Positions 8,660 through 17,269 of a stretch of DNA of 64,000 nucleotides are shown in pieces. The translations under genes and the position numbers were made by a program. The DNA lies in contig JAYODU010000005.1 of the NCBI GenBank assembly GCA_038106445.1, positions 1 to 64,000 of the forward strand. The letters run 5' to 3'. This stretch comes from Pseudemcibacter sp038106445. GTDB lineage: Bacteria > Pseudomonadota > Alphaproteobacteria > Sphingomonadales > Emcibacteraceae. The notes beneath the pieces were generated by a model. That model had not been told where the DNA came from and ran no database searches. It saw only the letters and a list, made by a program, of their open reading frames with translations. The first letter of the stretch is position 1. Every line of letters begins with the position of its first letter.

Positions 8660-10879
8660 ATGAATAACATGGATAGAAGAACATTTCTTAAGGTGTCAGC
8701 CGCCGCAGGGGCGCTTGTTATCGCAACACCAAATTTAAGTTTTGCGCAAAGTGGGGCGAATAGTCGTTACCGTAATCTGGATGCCAATCTGGGATTTTAT
8801 CTAAAGATTGATCCGGACAATACTATTACTATTGGTTATTCGGTTCCTGATGATGGCACGGGCGTAAGTACGGCACTGCCAATGATCGTGGCAGAAGAGC
8901 TTGACGTTGATTTTGATGCCGTAAAGGTTGAGAAATTACCTCCTCTTTATAAAACTGAAAAAGGTGCTGATGGCCACGATGATCAGGAATATAGGGGTCA
9001 GACTATTCATCAATCAACAGGTGGCAGTCAGGCTATCCGCAGATCATACGTAATGCTGCGTCAGGCTGGTGCAGAAGCACGTGACCGTTTAAAAATGGCC
9101 GCGGTTGACGAAATAGGGGCGCCATTTGAAGAACTGACGACTGAAAATGGTTTTGTTGTAAACGGCAATAAATGCATTGCATACGGTGCGTTGGTGGAAA
9201 AAGCGGCTCGTGTCAAACTAAACGCTGAGCCAAAACTTAAAGAACCGGAAGATTATAAAATCATTGGAACCAAAAGACCACAAAAGATTGCCAGGGATGT
9301 GGCGACCGGGCAGCAGAAATACTGCATGGATATGGAACTCCCCGGTATGCTAAATGCGGTTATTGCCAGATGCCCTTATATTGATGGTCTGGTTAAATCC
9401 TTTGATGCAAGTGAAGCACTTAAGGTGCCCGGTGTACGGCATGTGTTTCATATGAAGCGTATCCCGGAGGATCGCAGTGAGCAAAAATATATTGCCGATG
9501 GCATTGCGGTGCTAGCTGATAGTCATTGGGCGGCACTTAAGGGACGTGAAGCCCTTGAAATCGAATGGGATGACACTATGTGGGCCCATGCGAACAATGC
9601 ATGGATTGATCAGAATTTTGATAATCTGGTGGCGAATGCGCCTCGGAATATACGCCTTGAACATGGTGACTTTGATAAGGCTTATGCCGAAGCGGATAAA
9701 ACGTTGGAAGTAGCCTATGAGCAGCCGTATTGGGCACATGCCACAATGGAAACACCATGCGGTATTGCCGATGTAACAGCCGATAAAGTGAAGGTTATTG
9801 CCGGAAATCAGACGGCCGTCCGGGTAATGAACGATTTGATGAATGTGCTGCCTGGGTATACCCATGACCAGTTTGATGTCACCATCATGCGACTTGGTTC
9901 GGGCTTTGGTCGTAAATTTATTGTTGATGCGGTGACCGAAGCAGCCCTATGTTCCAAAGAAGTTGGCAGACCGGTCAAGGTAATCTGGACCCGTGAAGAT
10001 GATCTGGAACAGGATTTTTATAACCCTAAAGGACGTCATATATTCCGTGGGGGTATCGATAAGAATGGCAAGCTGATCGCGGCCAATTACCTTCATTGTT
10101 CAACGGATAATGATTTTGCAACCCACGCTTTTCCGGCCCATCATGTGCCGAACTACCGTGGCGAAGTGATTGATAGCAAAGTGTTGCCCAGTGGCCCATG
10201 GCGCGGCCCAACAGAAAATGTTGCCGGGTATGCGATGCAATCTTTTGTGGATGAAATGGCCCATCTTGCCGGGAAAGATCCGCTTGAATATCGTCTTGAT
10301 ATGTTTCGCGAAACGGGCGACACACCACATCCGGACTTCAGCAGTGATTATATGCGTGCCGATCGGTTCATCAATGTGCTTCAGATGGCGGCGAAAAATG
10401 CCGGCTGGGGTAAAGAGCTTCCAAAAGGTCACGGCATGGGTGTGGCAAGTTTCATGACATTTGGTGGCTATGCGGCCTGTGTAGTGGAAGTAAAGGTTGA
10501 TGATGATGGCACACTTACCATCATTAATGCGTGTGGCGCGGCAGACCCTGGTATCGCCATAAACCCGCAAGGGTGCGAGGCACAAATTGAAAGCGGCACA
10601 CTTGATGGTTTCAGCGCAGCGCTCGGTCAGAAGATCGAAATTGAAGGTGGCCGTGTGGTCAATAATAACTTTGACAGTTATATTATGGCCCGTATTGGAA
10701 GTATGCCACATAAATTTACACCGGAAGTGGCCCGTAATTTTATTGAACCAAGAGGGCTTGGTGAAATGTCCCTGCCGCCAGCAATTCCGGCACTTTGTAA
10801 CGCGATCTTCGCTGCATGCGGTGTACGGATTCGAAAATTGCCAATTGCCGATCAGCTAATGCAGGCGATGAGAGCCTAA
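8660..10879 (+). CDS. iorB: Isoquinoline 1-oxidoreductase-type beta subunit, molybdopterin-binding, Tat-exported
   Basis: This 739-residue catalytic subunit belongs to the xanthine dehydrogenase/aldehyde oxidase large-subunit family in its IorB form. A twin-arginine signal MDRRTFLKVSAAAGAL is followed by an AQ cleavage region, so the heterodimer probably reaches the periplasm folded, with IorA carried along. Molybdopterin contacts are suggested by GSGFGRKF (about residue 414) and PSGPWRGP (about 515). The glutamate of the active site is expected in EPRGLGEMSLPP near the C-terminus. A GGGGGAGAT ribosome site overlaps the end of iorA. A terminator follows at 10905. Confidence 0.93.
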   Translation: MNNMDRRTFLKVSAAAGALVIATPNLSFAQSGANSRYRNLDANLGFYLKIDPDNTITIGYSVPDDGTGVSTALPMIVAEELDVDFDAVKVEKLPPLYKTEKGADGHDDQEYRGQTIHQSTGGSQAIRRSYVMLRQAGAEARDRLKMAAVDEIGAPFEELTTENGFVVNGNKCIAYGALVEKAARVKLNAEPKLKEPEDYKIIGTKRPQKIARDVATGQQKYCMDMELPGMLNAVIARCPYIDGLVKSFDASEALKVPGVRHVFHMKRIPEDRSEQKYIADGIAVLADSHWAALKGREALEIEWDDTMWAHANNAWIDQNFDNLVANAPRNIRLEHGDFDKAYAEADKTLEVAYEQPYWAHATMETPCGIADVTADKVKVIAGNQTAVRVMNDLMNVLPGYTHDQFDVTIMRLGSGFGRKFIVDAVTEAALCSKEVGRPVKVIWTREDDLEQDFYNPKGRHIFRGGIDKNGKLIAANYLHCSTDNDFATHAFPAHHVPNYRGEVIDSKVLPSGPWRGPTENVAGYAMQSFVDEMAHLAGKDPLEYRLDMFRETGDTPHPDFSSDYMRADRFINVLQMAAKNAGWGKELPKGHGMGVASFMTFGGYAACVVEVKVDDDGTLTIINACGAADPGIAINPQGCEAQIESGTLDGFSAALGQKIEIEGGRVVNNNFDSYIMARIGSMPHKFTPEVARNFIEPRGLGEMSLPPAIPALCNAIFAACGVRIRKLPIADQLMQAMRA

Positions 10880-10904
10880 GAGGTAGAAAATAATTCTTAA
10901 TTTT

Positions 10905-10934
10905 AAAGGGAGCCTCAGGCTCCCTTTATTTTTT
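10905..10934 (+). terminator. Rho-independent terminator after iorB
   Basis: The arms AAAGGGAGCC and GGCTCCCTTT form a 10-bp perfect stem with a TCA loop, followed directly by ATTTTTT. It closes the iorAB transcript before the arsenic operon. Confidence 0.92.
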
Positions 10935-10960
10935 GCTGTCATAAAAGTTTCACTTGTGTG

Positions 10961-11006
10961 AACACTAATAATTCGATATATCAACGAATATCGAATTATT
11001 AGTGTT
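10961..11006. promoter_or_regulatory. Perfect 19-bp inverted repeat upstream of GAPDH-arsJ-arsR; probable ArsR operator
   Basis: The left arm at 10961-10979 (AACACTAATAATTCGATAT) is an exact reverse complement of the right arm at 10988-11006, with an 8-base spacer. It ends nine bases before the GAPDH ATG. ArsR-family repressors bind AT-rich dyads with ATTCG...CGAAT cores like this one, and an ArsR gene closes the operon, so autoregulation by arsenite is the natural reading. The same sequence in mRNA would form a 19-bp hairpin against the ribosome site, so an RNA-level role is also possible. Confidence 0.75.
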
Positions 11007-11015
11007 GGCGGGAAC

Positions 11016-12026
11016 ATGGCAATTAGAATTGCAATAAACGGCTTTGGTCGTATGGGACGGCTTTTCAGTCGTGTAGTGCTTGAAAATAAAAATATTTCAC
11101 TGATCGCGATCAATGAACCCTATGCGCCCCCTGAAACAAGTTCACATTTGTTAAAGTTTGATAGTGTTCATGGTATTTTCAGCAAAGAAGTGAGCAGCGG
11201 TGATCATGAAATAATTGTTGATGACAAAAGCATAGCATACAGCCAATTTGATAATCCGGCGGATATCCCCTGGGCACCGGAAAATGTTGATATCGTCATT
11301 GAATGTAGCGGCAAATTCAAATCACGTGTGGGGCTTCAGCCATATTATGATAAAGGTATCAAAAAAATCCTTGTATCCGCACCAGTGAAAGAAGAAAGCG
11401 CACTTAATCTGGTAATGGGTGTCAATCATCACCTTTATGACCCTAAGCAGCATGATCTGATCACCGCAGCATCCTGTACGACAAATTGTCTGGCCCCGGT
11501 TGTGAAGGTCATCCACGAGAATATCGGCATCAAACACGGCGTGATAACCACCATTCATGACATTACAAATACCCAGGTGATCGTGGATGCGCCCCATAAG
11601 GATCTGCGCCGTGCAAGGTCATGTGTTAATTCACTTATCCCCGCAACGACTGGTTCTGCGACAGCAATCTCACTTATATATCCGGAATTAAAGGGAAAAT
11701 TGAATGGTCATGCGGTACGGGTGCCGCTTCTAAATGCATCCCTTACCGACTGCGTGTTTGAATTGGAAAGAACAGTAACGATCGAGGAGGTAAATAAACT
11801 TTTTAAAAATGCTGCCGCCAGTTACTTGAAAGGAATATTGGGATATGAAGAAAGGCCCCTTGTATCTGCGGATTATCTTAATGATCCACGCTCAGCTATT
11901 ATAGATGCACTTTCAACCATGGTCGTTGATGCTACACAGCTTAAAATTTATGCCTGGTATGATAATGAATGGGGTTATGTGTGCCGCATGGCGGAACTTA
12001 CTGAAATGGTCGGTGATGGTTTCTGA
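11016..12026 (+). CDS. ArsJ-associated glyceraldehyde-3-phosphate dehydrogenase
   Basis: This is a 336-residue GAPDH with Rossmann motif INGFGRMGR at residues 7-16, catalytic C154 in SCTTNC and H181 in the IHDITN loop. In ars operons such a GAPDH uses arsenate in place of phosphate to make the unstable 1-arseno-3-phosphoglycerate, which ArsJ exports. That role is inferred from its place directly upstream of arsJ (one base between stop and start) and downstream of the putative arsenic operator. A glycolytic GAPDH would be expected elsewhere in the genome. The sequence alone cannot exclude ordinary glycolytic activity. Confidence 0.9.
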   Translation: MAIRIAINGFGRMGRLFSRVVLENKNISLIAINEPYAPPETSSHLLKFDSVHGIFSKEVSSGDHEIIVDDKSIAYSQFDNPADIPWAPENVDIVIECSGKFKSRVGLQPYYDKGIKKILVSAPVKEESALNLVMGVNHHLYDPKQHDLITAASCTTNCLAPVVKVIHENIGIKHGVITTIHDITNTQVIVDAPHKDLRRARSCVNSLIPATTGSATAISLIYPELKGKLNGHAVRVPLLNASLTDCVFELERTVTIEEVNKLFKNAAASYLKGILGYEERPLVSADYLNDPRSAIIDALSTMVVDATQLKIYAWYDNEWGYVCRMAELTEMVGDGF

Positions 12027-12027
12027 T

Positions 12028-13275
12028 ATGGCAGATGTTCGCAGCTATAGCATCGTGACGGCATCATATTGGGGATTTACCCTGACCGATGGCGCGCTTC
12101 GTATGCTTGTGTTGCTATTTTTCAATTCACAGGGATTCACACCCATAGATTTGGCAAAGCTATTCATACTTTATGAATTTATGGGTGTTATAACGAACCT
12201 GTTTGGTGGATGGTTAGGTGCCAAATACGGTTTAACCCTTACGCTTTATTCTGGGCTTGGATTACAGGTGATTGCACTTATCATGCTTGCATTTTTGCCT
12301 CCTGATATGACGATCGTGTTATCAATTACCTATGTTATGACCTCACAAGCCCTGTCGGGGATTGCAAAAGATTTAACAAAAATGTGTTCCAAATCAGCAA
12401 TAAAATTTGTTGTTGCAGAAAATGACCAAAAGCTGTTGTACAAATGGGTATCGCTACTCACCGGATCAAAAAATGCGTTAAAGGGCGTAGGTTTCTTTCT
12501 TGGTGGTTTGCTACTGCAATTATTCGGATTTCAGACAGCATTATTTATAATGGCTTGCGGGTTGCTTCTTATTTTGGTTGTGTGTTCAATTGCGATAAGC
12601 GGTAAATTCGGAACAATAAGCAGGAAAGTAAAGTTTACTGAAATTTTTTCAAAATCCCGTGAAATTAATTTGCTTTCCGCAGCAAGGGTATTTTTATTCT
12701 GTAGCCGTGATGTTTGGTTTGTGGTTGGATTGCCGGTATTTCTCGTTAGTCAGCTTAAATGGGATTTTGAACAAACCGGTGGTTTCATGGCGCTTTGGGT
12801 TATTGGGTATGGGATTGTACAGGCGTTGGTTCCCAAATTTCTCAAACATATTGATGGCACTTCTAAGGCGGCAAGATTTGTTAAAATCTGGGGGATTGTT
12901 CTGGCTGTTATACCATTGCTTATCGCCGTGGGTATAAACGAGAGTTGTGTTGGTCTAAACATATCTGTCAGTTTTACCTTTAATTCCTCATACTGGTTGA
13001 TTATTGGTTTAATGTTTTTCGGGATAGTTTTTGCAATTAATTCAGCAATTCATTCATACTTGATTGTCGGATATGCGGACCGCGAAAATGTATCACTCAA
13101 TATTGGCTTTTATTATATGGCAAATGCTTTTGGGCGTTGTCTGGGAACAATGCTTTCCGGTATGATATATCAACTCTATGGACTTGTTTCTTGTCTTGTC
13201 TTATCAACAGTGATGATTATTGTTGCTGTGGCATTTACTATCCCTTTAAGTATTGAAAGACAAAAGTATGAATGA
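12028..13275 (+). CDS. arsJ: Organoarsenical efflux MFS transporter ArsJ
   Basis: This 415-residue major-facilitator-type inner-membrane protein begins MADVRSYSIVTASYWGFTLTDGALRM, which is the family's usual N-terminus and first helix. I chose the ATG at 12028, one base after the GAPDH stop, rather than the ORF opening at 11905 inside GAPDH. ArsJ is known to expel 1-arseno-3-phosphoglycerate, which falls apart outside the cell, so arsenate is removed without reduction. The conserved loop KDLTKMCSKSAIK is present around residues 112-124. It overlaps the downstream arsR by eight bases. Confidence 0.92.
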   Translation: MADVRSYSIVTASYWGFTLTDGALRMLVLLFFNSQGFTPIDLAKLFILYEFMGVITNLFGGWLGAKYGLTLTLYSGLGLQVIALIMLAFLPPDMTIVLSITYVMTSQALSGIAKDLTKMCSKSAIKFVVAENDQKLLYKWVSLLTGSKNALKGVGFFLGGLLLQLFGFQTALFIMACGLLLILVVCSIAISGKFGTISRKVKFTEIFSKSREINLLSAARVFLFCSRDVWFVVGLPVFLVSQLKWDFEQTGGFMALWVIGYGIVQALVPKFLKHIDGTSKAARFVKIWGIVLAVIPLLIAVGINESCVGLNISVSFTFNSSYWLIIGLMFFGIVFAINSAIHSYLIVGYADRENVSLNIGFYYMANAFGRCLGTMLSGMIYQLYGLVSCLVLSTVMIIVAVAFTIPLSIERQKYE

Positions 13276-13579
13276 TGAAAATGCAGTAAAAATTCTAGCA
13301 GCTTTAGCACAATCAACCCGGTTTTATGTTTTTAGACTACTGATCAGGAAAGGGCCTTCCGGGCTTTCTGCGGGTGCAATTGCAAAAGAATTAAAGGTTG
13401 CTCAGAATACACTATCGACCCATTTAAATATACTGACCGCAGCGGGGATTATTACTTACACACGCGAAGGCAGAACCCTGATTTATAGGTCTGAGCTACA
13501 AAATACCAAGAATTTTATGGACTATCTGGTAACTGATTGTTGCGAAGGCCAGCCTGAGCTGTGTTCTTTTGGCAAGTAA
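13268..13579 (+). CDS. arsR: ArsR-family arsenite-responsive repressor
   Basis: The protein is 103 residues from the ATG at 13268, which overlaps the arsJ stop. It has the winged-helix DNA-reading segment LKVAQNTLSTHLNIL (residues 42-56). Three cysteines sit near the C-terminus, C91, C92 and C99 (DCCEGQPELC). A CC-x(n)-C cluster in this place resembles the arsenite site described for Acidithiobacillus ferrooxidans ArsR rather than the CVC site of plasmid R773 ArsR. It presumably represses the operon through the dyad at 10961-11006. It ends one base from convergent hisI. Confidence 0.9.
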   Translation: MNDENAVKILAALAQSTRFYVFRLLIRKGPSGLSAGAIAKELKVAQNTLSTHLNILTAAGIITYTREGRTLIYRSELQNTKNFMDYLVTDCCEGQPELCSFGK

Positions 13580-13580
13580 A

Positions 13581-13994
13581 TTATTTTCTGTAAAGTTCGT
13601 CCGGGTCAATTTCAATATCAGCTATACTCGATATTTCACCATCAGAGCCCAATTCTTCGAAAAAACAGGTCCGTCTGCCAGTGTGACAGGCGACGCCAAC
13701 CTGTTCTACCAGCAATAAAATTGTGTCCTGATCACAGTCGATGCGGAATTTTTTTAATGACTGTATTTGACCGGAACTTTCACCTTTTCGCCATAGTTTC
13801 TGTCTTGAGCGTGAAAAATAACAAACTTGCCCCGTTGATAAGGTTTCCTTAATTGCATCACTATTCATCCATGCCATCATCAGAATTTCGCGGGTGTCGT
13901 GCTGTTGCGCTATAGCCGGAATAAGCCCCTGTTCATTGAACTTTAGCTTTGAAAGAATGTGTTCAAATGAATTAGTGTTGTCAGAATTTGACAT
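13581..13994 (-). CDS. hisI: Phosphoribosyl-AMP cyclohydrolase
   Basis: HisI catalyses the third step of histidine synthesis, opening the ring of phosphoribosyl-AMP. The signature WMNSDAIKETLSTGQVCYFSRSR and the later metal-binding region DCDQDTILLLVEQVGVACHTG (Asp-x-Asp-x-Asp-like and His/Cys ligands) are intact. Its 137 residues are normal for a stand-alone HisI. No other his gene is in the window, as is common in alphaproteobacteria where hisI lies apart. It is transcribed convergently with arsR and divergently from zur. Confidence 0.93.
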   Translation of the reverse strand: MSNSDNTNSFEHILSKLKFNEQGLIPAIAQQHDTREILMMAWMNSDAIKETLSTGQVCYFSRSRQKLWRKGESSGQIQSLKKFRIDCDQDTILLLVEQVGVACHTGRRTCFFEELGSDGEISSIADIEIDPDELYRK

Positions 13995-14085
13995 AATATT
14001 TTCCTGATGACTTGATATTCAATTACAATCAGGGCAATATCACATTAATCGTCTCTAGGGAATAGTTATTAGGAAGAGAGAAATC

Positions 14086-14547
14086 GTGTTAAAACATAAG
14101 CATGACCATAGCGTTTGCATTGAAACAGCACTTGAGGCGGCGCAAAAAATCTGTGAAAAACGAGAAACAAGGTTTACCCCGCTAAGGCGTAGGGTGCTTG
14201 AGCTTGTCTGGAGAAAGCATCAGCCGATTACGGCATATGAGGTACTCGATTTGTTAAGTGAGGGGCGAAAAAGAGTAGCACCACCTACAGTTTACCGGGC
14301 TCTTGATTTTCTTATTGAGGAAGGCTTTGTTCATAGAATCGAATCACTTAATGCATTTGTTGGTTGTAGTGACCCTGAGCATAAGCATCAGGGGCATTTC
14401 ATGATCTGTACAAAATGTAGCAATGTAACGGAAATGAATGAAGCATCATTGCACAGTGTGATTGAGCGTGCCGCGAAGGAGAATGGATATACCTATGAAA
14501 ATTCCATTCTTGAAATTGCTGGTATTTGTGCAAACTGCAGGAATTAA
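14086..14547 (+). CDS. zur: Fur-family zinc uptake regulator Zur
   Basis: This 153-residue Fur-family repressor starts with GTG behind AGGAAGAGAG. The winged-helix domain includes RFTPLRRRVLELVWRKHQPITAYEVLDLL and PPTVYRALDFLIEEGFVHRI. The structural zinc site is built from C108/C111 (CTKC) and C148/C151 (CANC). The N-terminal KHKHDHSVC segment could also bind metal. I call it Zur rather than Fur because it begins the zinc transporter operon: znuC starts five bases after its stop. No clear Zur box could be read upstream. Confidence 0.88.
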   Translation: MLKHKHDHSVCIETALEAAQKICEKRETRFTPLRRRVLELVWRKHQPITAYEVLDLLSEGRKRVAPPTVYRALDFLIEEGFVHRIESLNAFVGCSDPEHKHQGHFMICTKCSNVTEMNEASLHSVIERAAKENGYTYENSILEIAGICANCRN

Positions 14548-14552
14548 AACAT

Positions 14553-15305
14553 ATGGGCGACAACACTAGTCCACTTCTCAGACTAGAAAATGTGTGCAAA
14601 AGTTATCATAAAAATCTTGTTCTTGAGAATATCTCTTTCACGGTAAACAGAGGGGAGACCGTAACGCTGATTGGCCCCAATGGTGCCGGTAAAAGTACAT
14701 TGATGAAGATTTCATTGGGTATACTTGAAGCCAGCTCCGGCGAGGTTCACCGTGATAAATCCATTTCAATCGGTTATATGCCACAAAAAGTAATGATTGA
14801 TGAAGTCCTGCCACTTAGTGTTCGCGACTTTTTATATTTAAGACCAAAAACAAGTTATGATGATGTAGCCAAAGCGCTTGAAACAGTAAGATTAACAAGA
14901 CTTGCGGACCAACCCGTTCAAAGTGCGTCTGGCGGTGAAATGCAGCGTATCTTACTTGCGAGGGCTATACTTGGAAAACCTGACCTTCTGGTACTTGATG
15001 AACCGGTGCAGGGAATTGATATCATGGGGCAACAGGAAATCTATGGCCTTATTGCCAAAATCCGTGATGAAACCGGATGTGGTGTTCTGATGATTTCCCA
15101 TGATCTTCACCTTGTAATGGCATCAACTAATCAGGTTCTTTGTTTAAACAGACATATATGCTGTAGTGGCAGTCCGGAATTTGTTCAAAGAAATCCTGAA
15201 TATCACGCCATGATGGGTCGCCCAATGGAAGGAATGGCCATTTATACACATAATCATGGCCTAGAACATGATCATGAATATCACCATGGACACGATCATG
15301 ATTGA
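14553..15305 (+). CDS. znuC: Zinc ABC transporter ATP-binding protein ZnuC
   Basis: This 250-residue ABC ATPase has Walker A GPNGAGKST, the signature SASGGEMQRI, Walker B LLVLDEPVQG and a switch histidine in MISHDLH. I chose the ATG at 14553, five bases after zur. The C-terminal 20 residues are very rich in His and Asp (THNHGLEHDHEYHHGHDHD), which suggests a cytoplasmic zinc-binding tail for sensing or buffering. It overlaps znuB by eight bases. It powers zinc import together with ZnuB and a ZnuA that is not encoded here. Confidence 0.93.
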   Translation: MGDNTSPLLRLENVCKSYHKNLVLENISFTVNRGETVTLIGPNGAGKSTLMKISLGILEASSGEVHRDKSISIGYMPQKVMIDEVLPLSVRDFLYLRPKTSYDDVAKALETVRLTRLADQPVQSASGGEMQRILLARAILGKPDLLVLDEPVQGIDIMGQQEIYGLIAKIRDETGCGVLMISHDLHLVMASTNQVLCLNRHICCSGSPEFVQRNPEYHAMMGRPMEGMAIYTHNHGLEHDHEYHHGHDHD

Positions 15306-16089
15306 TGAATTTATTGTAAATGCTTTAATTGCGGGTGTTTTGGTGGCGGCAATTGCGGGTCCCTTGGGATGTTTTATGGTATGGCGCAAAATGGCCTATT
15401 TTGGAGATACCATTTCACACTCAGCTTTAATGGGCGTTGCGTTGGGTATTGCATTTGATAGTGAAAACCCGATTATTATGATAGCAACATGTTCAGCAGT
15501 TGCAATTATGCTTCTTTTCCTTCAGCGTGACAGACGTTTTTCATCAGATACTCTTTTAGGCATACTGGCGCATGGTACGTTATCAATAGGCATGATCGTC
15601 ATTTCAATGATGGATCATTTCAGAACAGATATGATGTATTATCTTGTCGGTGATATTTTGGCGATTAGCGAAAGAAATATTTATACTATTGCCGGTGTCG
15701 TCGGAATTACGGCAGTGTGTCTCTTTTTTATATGGCGTGATCTACTATCGCTTACGGTGCACGAAGATCTTGCCCATACAGAAGGTGTAAAAGTTAGCAG
15801 GATTAAAATCATATATATGCTACTCATCGCTTTTTTAGTAGCTGTTGCGTTAAAGGTAATAGGCGTTTTGTTGATTACAGCGCTTATGATCATTCCTGCC
15901 GCGGCGGCCCGGACAATATCAAAAACGCCGCTTCAAATGATAATGTTTTCATCTATCGGGGGAATTGCTGCGGTCATAAGCGGCATCGCAGCGTCAAGCC
16001 AATGGGATGTTCCAACAGGGCCTGCCATTGTACTTTGCGCAACACTTCTTTTTCTGATTGGAAGATTTAATATATTTAAAAAGGCCTGA
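15298..16089 (+). CDS. znuB: Zinc ABC transporter permease ZnuB
   Basis: This 263-residue inner-membrane permease of the ABC-3 (ZnuB/MntB/TroCD) family has about eight hydrophobic helices. The loop KMAYFGDTISHSALMGVALG (residues ~29-48) is the characteristic family signature, and LLITALMIIPAAAARTIS is the conserved cytoplasmic coupling region. The ATG at 15298 lies inside the end of znuC. The stop abuts the convergent metC stop with no spacer, so no terminator is possible between them except inside coding DNA. Confidence 0.93.
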   Translation: MIDEFIVNALIAGVLVAAIAGPLGCFMVWRKMAYFGDTISHSALMGVALGIAFDSENPIIMIATCSAVAIMLLFLQRDRRFSSDTLLGILAHGTLSIGMIVISMMDHFRTDMMYYLVGDILAISERNIYTIAGVVGITAVCLFFIWRDLLSLTVHEDLAHTEGVKVSRIKIIYMLLIAFLVAVALKVIGVLLITALMIIPAAAARTISKTPLQMIMFSSIGGIAAVISGIAASSQWDVPTGPAIVLCATLLFLIGRFNIFKKA

Positions 16090-17262
16090 TTATAGAGCTT
16101 TTTTAAAATGTATGAGCCCTTGTTCAAGATCAGCAATTAAATCATCAACATCTTCAAGGCCAACATGAAGACGTACAAGCGGTCCGTAATCATCCCACAA
16201 ATTCAAATCCCGTTCTTTTTTTAGGTCATAAAAACTCATAGCAAGACTTTCAAAACCACCCCAGCTATACCCCATTTTAAAGAATTTAAAACTATCCATC
16301 ATGGCTGTTATTGCTTCGTCATGTCCTTCTTTAAGTGTGAAGGAAAATAGTCCGTTTGATCCGTTAAAATCCCGTTTCCAAATTTCATGTCCGGGGCAAT
16401 CAGAAAAAGCCGGATGAAGCACAAGATCAACCAAATCATGATCCTTGAGCCATTTGGCGATCTTTAGTGCGCTTTTTTCGTGTTGTTTTATTCTTGTTTT
16501 TAAGGTCCTGATGCCTCGCATTGCACGGTCAATATCATCAGGGCCTGCTGTGTAACCCATGGCATAGCTTTGATGAAAAATTTTTTTCCAGTATTTTTCA
16601 CTGCAGGTAATCGTACCTAACATAGCATCTGAATGCCCGACAATATATTTTGTTGCCGCCTGTATGGAAAGATCGACACCGTGGGCATAGGGGTCAAAAT
16701 TAACCAGATTTCCATATGTGTTATCAATCATGACCATAATATTATGGTCATGGGCAACTTTCGAAATGGCCGGGATATCCTGTATTTCCATCGTAACGGA
16801 ACCGGGCGATTCCGTAAAAATAACTTTGGTATTATCCCTGATATATCCTGAAATATTGGCCGCTACATTTGGGTCATAATATGTTGTTTCGATCCCCATC
16901 CTTGAAAGCACCGTATCACAAAGTGTTCTGGTGGGGCCGTAAACTGTATCCACCATCAACAAATGATCACCGGCGCTTAAAAATGTCATGAGTGCAGCAT
17001 TTATAGCAGCGAGGCCACTTGGGTAAACGAGTGCCCCATGCCCGCCTTCAAGTTCTACCATTGCATCTCTGAATGCGAAATGTGTTATCGTGCCGCGTCT
17101 GCCATAAAACATCGAATTATTTGGAATATTTTTGGTAGCGTCGTTTAGTTCCGCAACACTGTTATGAAGTATTGTAGATGCATGATAGACCGGAGGGTTT
17201 ACCGCTTTTCCGGTGTATTTTTTGTCACGTCCAGCATGAATGAATTTGGTATCTTTTTTCAT
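16090..17262 (-). CDS. metC: Cystathionine beta-lyase
   Basis: This is a 390-residue PLP enzyme of the Cys/Met metabolism family. The PLP lysine is K205 in AATKYIVGHSDAM, and the PLP-stacking and phosphate sites lie in YGRRGTIT (residues 53-60) and YPSGLAAINAAL (80-91). The Arg-rich YGRRG form and SHSDAMLG-like loop match the alphaproteobacterial/enterobacterial MetC branch, which splits cystathionine to homocysteine. Cystathionine gamma-synthase or gamma-lyase cannot be fully excluded. It lies seven bases downstream of the sulfurtransferase gene on the same strand, so the two are probably co-transcribed for sulfur amino-acid metabolism. Confidence 0.88.
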   Translation of the reverse strand: MKKDTKFIHAGRDKKYTGKAVNPPVYHASTILHNSVAELNDATKNIPNNSMFYGRRGTITHFAFRDAMVELEGGHGALVYPSGLAAINAALMTFLSAGDHLLMVDTVYGPTRTLCDTVLSRMGIETTYYDPNVAANISGYIRDNTKVIFTESPGSVTMEIQDIPAISKVAHDHNIMVMIDNTYGNLVNFDPYAHGVDLSIQAATKYIVGHSDAMLGTITCSEKYWKKIFHQSYAMGYTAGPDDIDRAMRGIRTLKTRIKQHEKSALKIAKWLKDHDLVDLVLHPAFSDCPGHEIWKRDFNGSNGLFSFTLKEGHDEAITAMMDSFKFFKMGYSWGGFESLAMSFYDLKKERDLNLWDDYGPLVRLHVGLEDVDDLIADLEQGLIHFKKAL

Positions 17263-17269
17263 TGCTTTT

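Noticed and set aside
10100..10711. Open frame of 203 codons on the minus strand inside iorB
   Set aside because: Mirror of a conserved molybdenum hydroxylase gene; no family features and no ribosome site.
11905..12027. Upstream extension of the ArsJ frame
   Set aside because: The extra 41 codons overlap GAPDH; the natural ArsJ start MADVRSYS is at 12028.
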